A stretch of DNA of 64,000 nt from Sipunculus nudus (lineage: Eukaryota > Annelida > Sipuncula > Golfingiida > Sipunculidae). The translations under genes were made by a program, and so were the position numbers. Below the pieces are notes generated by a model that did not search any database, was not told the origin of the DNA, and saw nothing but the letters and a program-made list of their open reading frames with translations. The DNA lies in contig CM049321.1 in the NCBI GenBank assembly GCA_026874595.1, positions 46,309,797-46,373,796 of the forward strand, read 5' to 3'. Below, in pieces: positions 46,818-58,372 of this stretch (the first letter of the stretch is position 1; each line of letters begins with the position of its first letter).

Positions 46818-47663
46818 GGTTTGGCAGTTTACCTACCCTGCTGACCCCATTGAAAAGCAGAGTGATAATAAAAAAATATTGGACTTACACTTTTTACAAT
46901 TGCATATCTATAAATCTGATATGAGGGCCTGGACATGCCTTTTGAAATATTTTGGGCATTCATTACTGGATAATTTGCCCCAAGTTTGGTCTCTTATTGG
47001 AGAATGTGGGATATAAAATATCATACTTGTCAGAAATCCATAATGTCTGCCAGTTAGCCACCTTAGAAATTCTTTCTTCAGTGCAGTTTCAGTAATTTTT
47101 CTTTAATGTTTGGTCCGATTTAGAGAATGTTTGTTGTCTGATTTCAGACTTGTCAGAAGACCAATATGGCCACCAGGCAACCATCTTTTTATTCCTTTTG
47201 ATCATATTATCTCAAGAACAGTTAAAGTGAATGCAGTTGGATGTATATTTATGTAATCTTGTAAAGGATTGGGTCAAATATTTCTGAATAAATATTACCA
47301 TCATTTATAAAAGTGCAGTACAGTTGGCTTGTATTGAATAAAAATTCATACAGAAGCACCTGTTTCTCAATAATTCTTGCATGTATTTCCTTGATTTTTG
47401 CTATATATTTTGATCTTATATTTGCCCTTTGTGGTGTTCCTTTTGAGACTGACAGGTTTCAAGCAAGCTGTTAGAATAGTTCCTGATAGCTTGACAATCA
47501 TGCATTTTCCTCAGATCATAAATTCACTGTGTTTTAACCAGACATAGGTGATATATATTTCTGTTGTCATAGAAAATTTTCAACAAATTGGCAAATTGGT
47601 TCTTCAAAATTTGACTGGAAGTTGTGAATCTCAGTCCATGATGTCACAGGTCATGCTTGTTTT
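46818..47663 (+). repeat. 853-bp direct tandem duplication, copy 1
   Basis: It begins GGTTTGGCAGTTTACCTACC and aligns with 47671 onward at a constant offset of about 853 bases, with only scattered substitutions and small indels. Both copies open after a TTTC..CAG-like junction. The short open frames in each copy differ and are not conserved, so this is treated as non-coding. Confidence 0.92.
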
Positions 47664-47670
47664 TCTTTCA

Positions 47671-48513
47671 GGTTTGGCAGTTTACCTACCCTGCTGACCC
47701 CATTGAAAAGCAGAGTGATAATAAAAAATATTGGACTTACACTTTTTACAATTGCATATATATAAATCTGATATGAGGGCCTGGACATGCCTTTTGAATT
47801 ATTTTGGGCATTCATTACTGGATAATTTGCCCAAGTTTGGTCTCTTATTGGAGAATGTGGGATATCAAATGTTATACTTGTCAGAAATCCATAATGTCTG
47901 CCAGTTAGCCAACTTAGAAATTCTTTCTTCAGTGCAGTTTCAGTAATTTTTCTCACTAATGTTTGGTCCGATTTAGAGAATGTTTGTTGTCTGATTTCAG
48001 ACTTGTCAGAAGTCCAATATGGCCACCAGGCAACCATCCTTTAATTCCTTTTGATCATATTATCTCAAGAACAGTTAAAGTGAATGCAGTTGGATGTATA
48101 TTTATGTAATCTTGTAAAGGATTGGGTCAAATATTTCTGAATAAATATTACCATCATTTATAAAAGTGCAGTACAGTTGGCTTGTATTGAATAAAAATTC
48201 ATACAGAAGCACCTGTTTCTCAATAATTCTTGCATGTATTTCCTTGATTTTTGCTATATATTTTGATCTTATATTTTCCCTTTGTGGTGTTCCTTTGAGA
48301 CTGACAGGTTTCAAGCAAGCTGTTGGAATAGTTCCTGATAGCTTAACAATCATGCATTTTCCTCAGACCATCAATTCACTGTGTTTTAACCAGACATAGG
48401 TTATATATATTTCTGTTGTCATAGAAAATTTTCAACAAATTGGCAAATTGGTTCTTCAAAATTTGACTGGAAGTTGTGAATCTCAGTCCATGATGTCACA
48501 GGTCATGCTTGGC
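47671..48513 (+). repeat. 853-bp direct tandem duplication, copy 2
   Basis: Second copy. It runs up to GGTCATGCTTGG, where the 3' terminus of element D begins. Confidence 0.92.
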
Positions 48514-48574
48514 AGCTGAGCGTCATGACCCATGGGTCACTTGTTTTCTATTTCTACGATTTGTTTCCTCTATT

Positions 48575-49750
48575 TTGAGACTCCCAAATTATAAAGATAC
48601 TATAAGATTTGCGACTGTGGTTTCATCTAGCGTCCTAAAACTTGCGTGTTATATGGTCCCCGCTTGAATAAGTTGAAGGCCTATAATAATCACCCTGTCC
48701 GTCCGTCTGTCTGTACGTCTTTCTGTATGTCTGTTAAATTTGTTTTCTGATGATAACTCAAGTTTGGATTTCAATCTCAATTTATTAATGGTCCCCCTCT
48801 AATGCAAGAAACTTTTGGGGTCAAAGGTCACGGTTACAGGACCCACTTATTTTTCGAAAGATTTGGATGCATTTTAAGCCAAACTTTTCTTCCCAAACCT
48901 TCCATTTGCACATATAGCCGATCTGCCAATAAGAAAAGAACCTTATAGATATTGGCGTCCAAAGACCAAGGTCACAAGAACCATCTGTCAGCATATTTGT
49001 TTCCTGATGATAACTCCAGTTTGGACTGACATATTGGTTTCAAACTTGACTTATATATGACCCATGGCACCAAAAATGTAAGAACCCTTTTAATTTTGGG
49101 GTCTATGAGGTTGAAGTTCAAAGTTACAAGACCCACTTATTAAGATTGCAATGTTTAGTTCGTTCGGGAAGATATATTGAACGATAAATTAAAAATGTGC
49201 ACAAGAGGCTGGACAAATAAAGAGGGGGGGGGGGGGGGGGGAGGGGAGTTTCACAATTTGAGCAGTAATAAGATCTAAACCAGAACTTCAGTCTTTTAAA
49301 GAAGTGACAATAATGGTAACTTCCATTATATCTATAGGTTTCATGAACATTGAATGTGGATTTTCCTTGATAATATACGAGGCTGACTGGATGCACTGTG
49401 CGTTTGTTATTAATTTGGCTAAATAACCACCCACATTAACTTAGAAATCATTATAACTGTCTGCTATATAGTTTTTATTTGTAATAATTTCACCATTTAT
49501 TGCCAGCTTACTATTTGTTAAATCTCTCTTCGGTTTATTTATTAAACCTTTTATTATTACAGTTTGGAGTAAAACATATATTGGTTTCAAATTTGTATTT
49601 ATATATGGCCCACCAATAAAGAAAGGACCCTATCCTATTTTGGGATCATGAGGTCAAAGGTCAAGGTCACAGGGTATAAGGCGTTTTTCAGTATTTTGTC
49701 AAATCACAGTTTTAATCAGATTTGGCCGTGACCCGCCGGTCCCTTGTTTT
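48575..49750 (+). mobile_element. Helentron-like element J, diverged
   Basis: The left part repeats the CGACTGTGGTTTCATCT and CCTAAAAC landmarks seen at 45170-45200. The core has TTGGATT.CA and AGGTCAAAGGTCAAGGTCAC units. The 3' end near 49723-49747 is TGGCCGTGACCCGCCGGTCC followed by CTTGTTT. A poly-G run occurs at 49217-49231. It continues the head-to-tail chain that starts at 42231. Confidence 0.6.
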
Positions 49751-50780
49751 TTTGTTTTTTTGTTTTGTTTTTTTTTTTTGTTTTGTTTTTGTTTTTTGTT
49801 TGCTACCTGAACCCTCTAACATCGTTATCGTGCGTATACATAAGTATTTATATACACGAAATATATCGTGTATATTGCTCCTATTATATACAGAGTTTCG
49901 TTTACAGAGAAAACTGCATTCGCGAGTTTGTGTTTACGAAAATACACACACACACACGCACATATATATATTACACACAAAAATGAGTCGCCTAATTTTA
50001 ACATTGTTTAGATATATTTTACATATTATTAAATTATATCATATTGATTAACATGACAATTTTGTGTACAATTTTGTGTAATATATGTATAAACAATATT
50101 AAAAATTTATATATGAAATAAATACTTAATATATTTTAAAGGTCTTGAAATATAGAAACAGTTCACAATGTTTCAATGAATATAGTGCTGTATAATAATA
50201 AGGATATGTATTATTTTCGTTATTATTATTATTATTTTTATGATTAAATATTAAGGCAATTATAATAATAATGATAATAATAATAATAATAGTAATAATA
50301 ATAGTGAAAATAATTATTATATAATCATCATCTTCATTGTAAAAAGAAAATATAACAATATGATTAATATCAACATGTAATAACAACATGGGAACTATAT
50401 TCCATAACTTATAATCCAATATGCATAATAATAGAATATAATATTATAAATTGGGATATTAATCGATACAATAAAATATAAATGTGTAAAATATTATATT
50501 GAACACAATATCACGTTGCATAGAATAATATAATATAAAATATTTGAACTCATTTTAGTAGAGCTTTATCTCTTTATTGAACTTTATAGCTTATTTGGTA
50601 AATAAAATGAAATATACAAGAACATCATAAATCTAATATTACAATCTCATATTTTATTGAAATATATTTTAAAAATACGTCGAATACTATATTGAAAATT
50701 TCATTTATATATTATATTATTATGCATTTCTACATTTAAACATGTTCTGATCTACATGTATATATCTACAATTTTTATAT
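49751..50780. other. Low-complexity AT-rich DNA
   Basis: It holds a T-rich tract to about 49800, a short CA/TA tract near 49944-49970, ATT/AAT trinucleotide arrays at 50215-50310 and AT-rich sequence to 50780. No gene is supported. Confidence 0.75.
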
Positions 50781-50808
50781 TTAAAAAATCATACTGCAAT
50801 TTTTTTTA

Positions 50809-51057
50809 TTAGATATTATTTGGGACACTTTGTTGAAAAATAATAAGACCGTTTCTGATCTTCGACCTGCAAGTTTTATGACAATCTCGTCTAGATTCTT
50901 GCTGTGTACTCTGTAACCTCGTCGAGCGAGTAGCCGATCCGAAAGACGGGACGATGTGCATGTCATGAGGAAAATATACATCTAAGTCAGTAGTTGCAGT
51001 TCTCTTAGAAGACACATTTTTATTGAGAAAGGTTGGTAGATAAAATCGTCGTGGCAA
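50809..51057 (-). other. Unrecognised minus-strand open segment
   Basis: Two overlapping minus-strand frames (50781-50981 and 50809-51057) lie in a patch with more balanced base composition than its AT-rich neighbours. The longer one has 82 codons and a basic, serine/arginine-rich composition. No family motif is recognised, and no splice sites were assigned. It could be a fragment of a transposon protein or chance. Confidence 0.2.
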
Positions 51058-51189
51058 ATATTCAGAATATGGTTTACCCCTGAATTACTGTAAAGGGGTG
51101 CCATATAAACTGGTTCTGTCTGAAACCCGGAAAATCCGCGGAGAAATGGAGAATTCGCGGAGAATTCGAATGATACTTTTAAATGCACA

Positions 51190-52241
51190 TTAAAATCACC
51201 TTAAATATCTGTGTTAATCTTGACATATTGCACTCTGTAAAGTGACCAAAATAATAAAAATTCTATACATAATTAAGCATTTTATGCTTTATAATACCTA
51301 CTCGCCCCCGAGTGAATGTATTAAACAAAATATAAGTTAAAACACCCTGCTGAGTCACCAGATGACAGATCTTAAGACAAGTTTAAACCGCAAAACAATT
51401 CATGTTTCAACAGTTTTTTTTGTGCAAACCTAACAAAACAATGCAGGTGTATCAAATTGACAGGTGATGATCGAAATATATAATATAATAAATCATACAT
51501 TCACCTGCACCAAGTTATTGGACCTTTGTTTGTAAACAGAGCCACAACCGGGTCTAACATTAACCTACATTTATTGATAGATTAAAAACACACTATCACC
51601 ATTAATAGTGTATAGACTCAGTTAACATGCACAGATCTATAAAAATTGAAACACAAACATTCCACTTTATACACAAACAAAGATTGCACCTTTAAGCTAA
51701 TGAATCAACTTGGCAGTAGGAATTAAATAAAAGAAAAGAAAAATATAGTAAATATATATTGTGATCACATTTAAAGAATTATATGTTTCTTAGTCTGTAC
51801 AACATATACCACACTTCTTCCTAACTATAACAATATAGAGTACAATAATAATTAAAAAAATGAAAAATATATCACAAGGTACTCATACATGTTGTTGCGG
51901 AATCCACAACTGTGATACAATCACAGTTGTGGGAATGACGTGTACATTAACTGGTGGTGCTAAATAAGATTTTTGTTCAGTTGTTTTCATCCATGTATCT
52001 TCGGAAATTTGTACCACTCTGATGGCAACTTGTTGGAGGGCTGTCACATCAGGAGTGATTCCATGCTTAGCTTTATCAGTGCCTCTTTGAATCTTTGGAT
52101 AATCATTTGTCGACTGTCCATATTCTAATTATTAAACATTAGGACTCTGGGTGAATATATCATATTAAGGTATTTTATAAAATTTGTATAAAGTTATGAT
52201 ATCAAGGATTATATTTTTTTATTTGCTGCTGAGATTTCCAG
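51190..52241 (+). other. Upstream region of the ZNF-4 exon
   Basis: AT-rich and non-coding, including a CAGAGCCACAACCGGGTCTA fragment at about 51538 related to 22757. It ends with acceptor TTTCCAG at 52235-52241, so most is probably intron. Confidence 0.5.
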
Positions 52242-52277
52242 GAGATAAGAAAACTCAGTCAATTAAGGCCAGACAGA

Positions 52278-53993
52278 ATGGAGGCTTACATTAAGAAAGA
52301 AGACAACACAAATTGCTTTCAAAATAATATAAAACAAGAATTATCCTTTGAGGAAACATGTAAAATTAAAAAGGAATATTTTCATGAGGCTATGACTGAA
52401 TCATTTGATTTAGAAAATGAAAATATAAGCAGTTGTCTTGATAAAGATCAGGTGATGAGGGAGGTGAGCTGTAAACTTGAAAAAGAAAGAAATCTCTTAA
52501 TTAATGGTCGAGATGTGATTTATTCCTCAGAAGAAAAAGAAGACATTTCAGTCCATGTTTCGACTGTGATATCTGATGGGAATGATGGAGCACAAGACCA
52601 TGACATCGCTAAAAAAGAGCATATGAGTACAGCGAGTGCAGAAGATGAAGGGAGGCAACATTCCCTCGCTACTGGAACCATGATCTCATCTGCCGGGCCA
52701 TGTGCTGAAAGTACAAATGAAGGCATACATAGAGTTGATAAACCAATCACAAGTGAGGAAAATGCATTGGCTCTAAAGAAACCACAAAATAACCGATCCA
52801 GGTCACAAACTGATCCCTTCAGGTGTGCACATTGCGGAAAATACTTCACAACCAGTCATTCCCTGGTGATACACATCAGAACACACACTGGAGAGAAACC
52901 ATATAAATGTGAGCTCTGCGGAAAATGCTTTACTACTAAGACGGAGCTAACGGTGCATTTACGTACACACACCGGAGAGAAACCATACAAGTGTGAGATT
53001 TGTGGGCAATGTTTCGTCATTAAGGGTCAACTAATTAATCACACACGGACACACACTCGAGAAAAACCATTCAAGTGTGATTCATGTGGTAAAAGCTTCA
53101 CACGGAAGGCATATTTGACACGACATATAATGATGCACACCGGGGAAAAACCATTCAAATGTGAACAATGCGATAAATGTTTCATCACCAATCAAGAAAT
53201 GAAAAGACATATTATGACACACACTGGAGAGAAACCATACAGCTGTGACACGTGTGGAAAATGTTTTTATACTAAAGGTAAAATGAAGGTACACTACAGG
53301 ACACATACAGGTGAAAAACCATTTAGATGCGACCACTGTGGAAAACATTTTTCTCAAAAAGTGGCTATGAAACAACACATGATGACACACACCGGAGAAA
53401 AACCATTTAAATGTGAACATTGCGTTAAACGTTTCATAAGCAAGCAAGAAATGAACGTGCATACCCGGACACACACTGGAGAGAAACCATACAAGTGTGA
53501 CTCGTGTAGAAAAAGCTTCAGTAGGAAGGTGTATTTGAAACAACACATAATGAAGCACACCGGAGAAAAAACATTTAAACGTGAACGTTGTAATAAACGT
53601 TTCAACTTCAAGCAAGAAATGAACGTAAAAACCCGGACACACACTGGAGAGAAACCATTTAATTGTGAGTGGTGCGGTAAAACCTTCAGTCGGAAGGTAT
53701 ATTTGAAACATCACATAATGACGCACACCGGAGAAAAACCATTTAAATGTGAACAATGTGATAAACGTTTCATCACCAAGCAAGAATTGAACGTACATTC
53801 CCGGAGACACACTGGAGAGAAACCATACAGGTGCGGCACATGTGGAAAACGTTTTAATACAATAAGTCAAAGGAAGGTACACTCCAGGACACATACAGGT
53901 GAAAAACCATTTAAATGCGAACACTGTGGGAAATATTTTTCTCAGAAAGCGCATCTGAATAGACATGTGCAGACACACCATGGGGAAACATGA
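52278..53993 (+). CDS. ZNF-4: C2H2 zinc-finger protein, 14 finger positions (terminal coding exon)
   Basis: The product has 571 residues, starting at the first ATG after acceptor AG 52240-52241. The N-terminus (1-180) is acidic and closely similar to that of ZNF-3, with hydrophobic-K-x-E motifs at about 5-8 (IKKE), 18-21 (IKQE) and 30-33 (IKKE), plus A-K-K-E at 111-114, 17 residues after V-H-V (92-94). Fourteen finger positions with TGEKP linkers follow. Position 10 (about 53572-53641) reads FKRERCNK and ends NVKTRTH, so the first cysteine and first histidine are gone and it cannot bind zinc normally. Fingers 8-12 alternate two types (SKQEMNVH-like and RKVYLKQH-like), showing a two-finger expansion. 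AATAAA follows at 54063-54068. It is presumably a nuclear DNA-binding protein. Confidence 0.93.
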   Translation: MEAYIKKEDNTNCFQNNIKQELSFEETCKIKKEYFHEAMTESFDLENENISSCLDKDQVMREVSCKLEKERNLLINGRDVIYSSEEKEDISVHVSTVISDGNDGAQDHDIAKKEHMSTASAEDEGRQHSLATGTMISSAGPCAESTNEGIHRVDKPITSEENALALKKPQNNRSRSQTDPFRCAHCGKYFTTSHSLVIHIRTHTGEKPYKCELCGKCFTTKTELTVHLRTHTGEKPYKCEICGQCFVIKGQLINHTRTHTREKPFKCDSCGKSFTRKAYLTRHIMMHTGEKPFKCEQCDKCFITNQEMKRHIMTHTGEKPYSCDTCGKCFYTKGKMKVHYRTHTGEKPFRCDHCGKHFSQKVAMKQHMMTHTGEKPFKCEHCVKRFISKQEMNVHTRTHTGEKPYKCDSCRKSFSRKVYLKQHIMKHTGEKTFKRERCNKRFNFKQEMNVKTRTHTGEKPFNCEWCGKTFSRKVYLKHHIMTHTGEKPFKCEQCDKRFITKQELNVHSRRHTGEKPYRCGTCGKRFNTISQRKVHSRTHTGEKPFKCEHCGKYFSQKAHLNRHVQTHHGET

Positions 53994-54062
53994 TAGTGTT
54001 GCAGGCTCAGGGGAAAAAACGCTAGTGGAATATTTATTTGGCCACAGTTGGAAATGCTGATA

Positions 54063-54068
54063 AATAAA
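54063..54068 (+). terminator. Candidate polyadenylation signal of ZNF-4
   Basis: AATAAA 70 bases after the stop codon. Confidence 0.55.
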
Positions 54069-54087
54069 AGACATCGTGCAAAATTAA

Positions 54088-54850
54088 GATGGTTCTAGAA
54101 TTTGCAGGGGATGTTTTGGGAATATTGATCTGATTTATTTGTGTACCGGAATATGGGTGGATTGGGGTGAGGGAGATGCAAGGCGTGCGTGTCCCCCTCT
54201 TCGACATAATCCCTCTGGGAAATAATGGAATAAGAATTTATTAAATTATTAAAAGCCAGATATTTTGCAATATGATTCACTTTAAATAACCCTAGTTTGT
54301 GCCATTACAGCCAAAATTTCCAAAATTGTTCTATGCTATGAGAGAATGTAACTCGGGCCCATATCGCTCCCTCCCGCTTCTCAAATCCTGTTTCCTTCCC
54401 TCTGAAAAAATAAAGGAATGTTAGATGGTAAACTGGTAATTTATTTAATCATTTTTGAGCCGAGACTAATATGTGTAACTCAGGGGTGGGGTTGGGGTCT
54501 GCTTTTGATCCAGGGGAGTGGGTATATTTGAATTAAAGTGACCAAATATTGGGACATAATTCATTATTAAATATCAAATACATAATTATTCACAAGATTA
54601 TCATAATTAATAGTATATTACAACTCAGCAACGAATCTTTGCTTGCTGTTACTAATACATTAGGTTAAACTTAAAACATAAGCCTTCGTTATAAATTATA
54701 GATAGAAGATAGTTATAAGCATTTATTGTTGTTTGACTATCGCACGTTATGCGTCTACGTTATTGATGGAGCTTCATCATTTATTGTAAACGGTGAAACC
54801 TGTGTTATAAAACTATGCGTGGGACTTAAGTGGTTTTAATTTGCAGGTGG
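54088..54850 (+). repeat. Segmental-duplication flank shared with 41311-41900
   Basis: Matches the ZNF-3 downstream flank in order with small indels. No gene is seen inside. Confidence 0.75.
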
Positions 54851-54952
54851 TCAAACACGGCCGGTCAGTATTAATTGATGTCAATTGACTTGCATCAATG
54901 GGCGGTCTAAATAGAAAGACGGTCTTTTTACCGTACCGTTGGGAAGTTTTGG

Positions 54953-56284
54953 ATTTTGAGCTCAGCTGACTATAAGTCATCTGAGCTATAGTCGTGGTCC
55001 GTCGTCCGTCCGCCTCGCTGTCCGGCCGTCCATCCGTCCGGATGTCCGTCCGTAAGACTGGCACATTTCGACACCATTGGACCTACGAATCTGAAATTCG
55101 GCATACAGTTAGATGTCCCAAAAATCTCCTACCATGCTGAATATTGGGTCAATAGGACTTCGTTCCTTCGAGATATTAAGGAAAACCTCAATTTTTAATT
55201 AGAAATCTATTTTCACACTTCAGGACTGCCTAATATCAAAACACTCATCTGTTTTTCTTCATATTTACCATAAATATTCCTCTATACAGTTCCTATGTAC
55301 ATGCCAAAAATAAGGTCTGTATTATATAATTTAAAAATTTATGGGCTCAAACATAATGCATTTGTAAAAAATCAGGAAAGATACTTGATCGCTTAACACA
55401 AAACATGTTAAAGCTAAGGACTTTTTTCCCAGTAATATAATTTTTATTAATCAATATTAAATTGTATATCCAATTCAAATATATCAAAATCTTTTATTTT
55501 TTTAATATTAGCAAAAATAAAAAATTGGATTTCATCTGTTAAAATCTGAAATTTGAAAATAAAAGCTGCAAAATTAGGCTAGTTATTGGATTTTTTTGCA
55601 GGCTCTTGTTGTATTCCCTTACATTGTCAAGCAGTCCACTTTGGTGACTGTAGGTCATTCAGTGCAGCTCTCTATGCTCCCCAGGCTGTTGGCATAATGT
55701 TATGCAATCCCATCACAAGGGCAAGCCCTCTCTCCACTGAGTTGAGCTTGATCAGGCTGTCTGCAGTTAATACCATACCACAGGGAGCCTTTTTCTCTGG
55801 CACCCTCCCCCCCCCCCCCCCCCACCCCGTTCTGTTGACAGACCTGTACTATGAACTATATGAATCTTAAAATTAACATTTTTTCAGCAACGAGCAGTAA
55901 CAACGGAGACCCCTCCCCCCACCCACCCCTTCAATACGCAGGACTAACAAACGATGAATCTTATAATTTTAATTTTAAATAAATTCTTTTTGATGAGACT
56001 TGGACGTTTGAAAACTTAATTACCTTCACACATTAATTGTTTGTGAAATGTTACTTTTATATAACACTTACCGTAGGCCTATATGTTCCCTTGGTGCATC
56101 ACTAAATGGTTAAGCTCATGTCATTATTCTATAATTTACAGAGTTTCATTTTAGCAGGGCCATTTTCTCATAGCTTTTCTAATGATAATAAACATGAAAA
56201 ACCAAAAGAAATAAAAATATTTTGCAGTTACTTATATTTTCCAAAATTCAGCTGAGCGATGTGACCCATGGGTCCCTTGTTTAT
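54953..56284 (+). mobile_element. Helentron-like element E
   Basis: The 5' end is GAGCTCAGCTGACTATAAGT with CATCTGAGCT as the complementary arm. The 3' end at 56248-56281 is TTCAGCTGAGCGATGTGACC then CATGGGTCCCTTGTT. The first 500 bp match element C and the last 150 bp match element F. It sits at the same relative position downstream of ZNF-4 as C does downstream of ZNF-3. The open stretch at 55586-55870 has no recognisable motif. A poly-C run lies at 55807-55823. Confidence 0.75.
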
Positions 56285-57059
56285 CAGAGGAGCCAGGAAG
56301 AAAAGTTATTAACCCAACATATTAACTATACTGCTTCATGTATATGTCTATGATGTCAGCTGGTATGATTTTCTCACGGATAAAACAAAACAGCATAGCA
56401 AAGTAAATTTTAAATTACCTAATGGGTCTGTCCGAATGTGGAAGGATATTAAAACTTAGACATGATCGTACTGCCAGTCCATTGGGGTATGTATTTTACT
56501 AAAGAGCAGTAGGGTGGGGTGTACATCCTAGGCCCATTACATGGAAAAGTGCCTTTATCCCCCCCCCCCCCCAAACACACAAACATACGCACTGGCCTAC
56601 ATATGGCCGACTACTTGTGCATACGGACGATTATGGGCAAGTCCACTTACAGTGTTGGAGGGATGTATCCATTAACAGTATATATGGAATATCCTACAGG
56701 ACAGTTGGCAGTATATATTTTTCCTGTATATAACACCCAAAAAACACCTAAAGTCCGGGCCTCTCTTTGACAACGTTGATAATAAATTCTTAAATTAAAC
56801 TGATTTTAACCTGCGAGTTTGTTTCTTCAGTCAAACTTAACTAAGGAAAAGGGGTCTTGTGTGTCTTTTTCAACCCCCGATTTCAGTGAAGCCCAAAATA
56901 CCACCCAACCAGTCCCAAACAAAAGTTTTGACATGTCAGTTTTACTGAAGATTATGCTTAACATACTTAAAATTCAAACAATTGGGTGTTTTTCATGCTC
57001 CATCATTTGATGGCTAGAGCCAACCAGAGAAATCCAGACCATTCACTACTCTATTCCAG
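56285..57059. other. Intergenic DNA, nothing recognised
   Basis: A poly-C run at 56560-56571. Short frames at 56519-56770 and 56819-57010 have no motif support. Confidence 0.4.
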
Positions 57060-57788
57060 GTCTCATGTGTTTAAACTAGAATACGGGTAGTCGACAAGCG
57101 ACTACTTGTATCCGCCTAAATCAGAGTGGAACGGGTGAAGTGTTGCATATTAGCATGGATGTCTGCAGCCAAATTGTGTATGTAGGTTGCGCTACCTACC
57201 AAAAAATCCAGAAAGCCGTCCAAGTTGTATACATATGCAAAATTTAAGGAAGATAAGTCAAACCACTACATGTATATGAGTGATTTTATCCCTTGGCAGA
57301 CAAACAGATGGACGCTGTGCAAAAAAGGGTTGCAGGTGGCGCCACCAGTTTAGCGTATGATAAAGAGCTATGTGAGAACTATACACATGCAAAACTTTGG
57401 CCCAATCGGTCAAACGGTTCCCAAGATATGAGCTTGGATATCTGCTGCATAAACTAGAATGCAGGTCGCCACCTTTCATAAAATCAAGAGAGCTGTCGGG
57501 GATGTATAAACTTGCAAAATTTTAGGCAGATATGTCAAACCACTGCCGAGATATGAGTGATTTTATCCCATGGCAGACAAACAGACGGGAGCTGTGCAAA
57601 CATGGCTGCAGGTGGCGCCACCAGTTTTGCGTATGATAAAGAGCTATGTGAGATTTATACACATGCAAAATTTTGGCCCAATCGGTCAAACGGTTCCCTA
57701 GATATGAGCTTGGATGTCTGCAGCGTAAACTTAATTGTAGGTGGCGCTACCTGTCATAAAATCAGAAAAGCTATCCAGGATGTATACA
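57060..57788 (-). repeat. Family L tandem units (minus orientation)
   Basis: Inverted relative of 1-485 and 31560-32440. Perfect GGTGGCGCCACC palindromes lie at 57335-57346 and 57611-57622, 276 bp apart, marking the unit length. The hairpin TAGTCGACAAGCGACTA at about 57087-57103 corresponds to 400-416. The open frame from 57557 runs through repeat sequence and is not a gene as such. Confidence 0.8.
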
Positions 57789-58163
57789 GTCCTGCTCACA
57801 GGCCCACAGATCTGCTCAGATCGGAGCCGGCTTATCTCCCTTTCATCCAACTAGTGCTGTCCAGGGGGGCAATACAAAAACAATTAATCACACACACCAG
57901 CCTGCCAGCAATGTGGCCAGGCAGGTCCAGTTCTCCATTCCTTGGGTCACCAGTATCAGATTTCCATGTTAGGCCCACATGCATGGGTACACAGTCTTAC
58001 ACTGAACAGGTCATTGGCAAGTTACAGGCTTTTGAATGTACATGTACCAGGTTCTTTGAATGCAACAGACAGCAAACATCAACAGTGTTCTTCTCTCCAT
58101 CTTCAAGCATTTTGTCAAGATGTTTTTGAAAGATATGCAGGAATGGAAGGACAAATGATACAG
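57789..58163 (+). other. Possible unassigned exon between repeats
   Basis: After the family L repeat ends, composition becomes more balanced. The segment finishes at a good splice donor, ATACAG followed by GTATGT (58164). Two open frames overlap it. The frame ending at the donor contains C-Q-D-V-F-E-R-Y-A-G-M-E-G-Q-M-I-Q. TACAG at 57785-57789 or 58022-58026 could be an acceptor. Whether it belongs to the locus at 61083 or to a transposon is not resolvable. Confidence 0.25.
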
Positions 58164-58372
58164 GTATGTGGCAAAATTCAATCTATTAAGAAGGTAAATG
58201 TAAATTTAAAAGTTGTTTTTAAAACTTAGCATAACTCCTTTCTTTTGATATGAATAGCAGCCAGTAATTAATTTTTATGGTTTGAAAACATAGGGTTAGC
58301 CAAGAATATAGTGTACTTTTTAATTAATAATGCTGCATATAAGAGAGATTTATACTGGTCAAAATTAAGTTA

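Larger units (their letters stand above)
45256..48546 (+). mobile_element. Helentron-like element D
   Basis: The 5' end is TTTTTAGCTCAGCTGACTTT with complementary GTCATGCTGGGCT. The 3' end at 48511-48546 is GGCAGCTGAGCGTCATGACC then CATGGGTCACTTGTTTT, containing the 14-bp palindrome TGACCCATGGGTCA. The core has about five units of roughly 140 bp (landmark AACCTTCCATCTTTCACATA near 45530, 45675, 45820, 45948 and 46090), then a large direct duplication. No protein relic was recognised. Confidence 0.78.

Noticed and set aside
46759-47016. Open frame in the first copy of the 853-bp duplication, considered as an exon after TTCTTCCAG
   Set aside because: The second copy has a different start and a frameshifted, unlike end, so coding is not conserved between near-identical copies.
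57557-58129. 190-codon plus-strand open frame
   Set aside because: Its first part is family L repeat shared with non-coding copies elsewhere; only the part after 57788 might be an exon, listed separately at low confidence.
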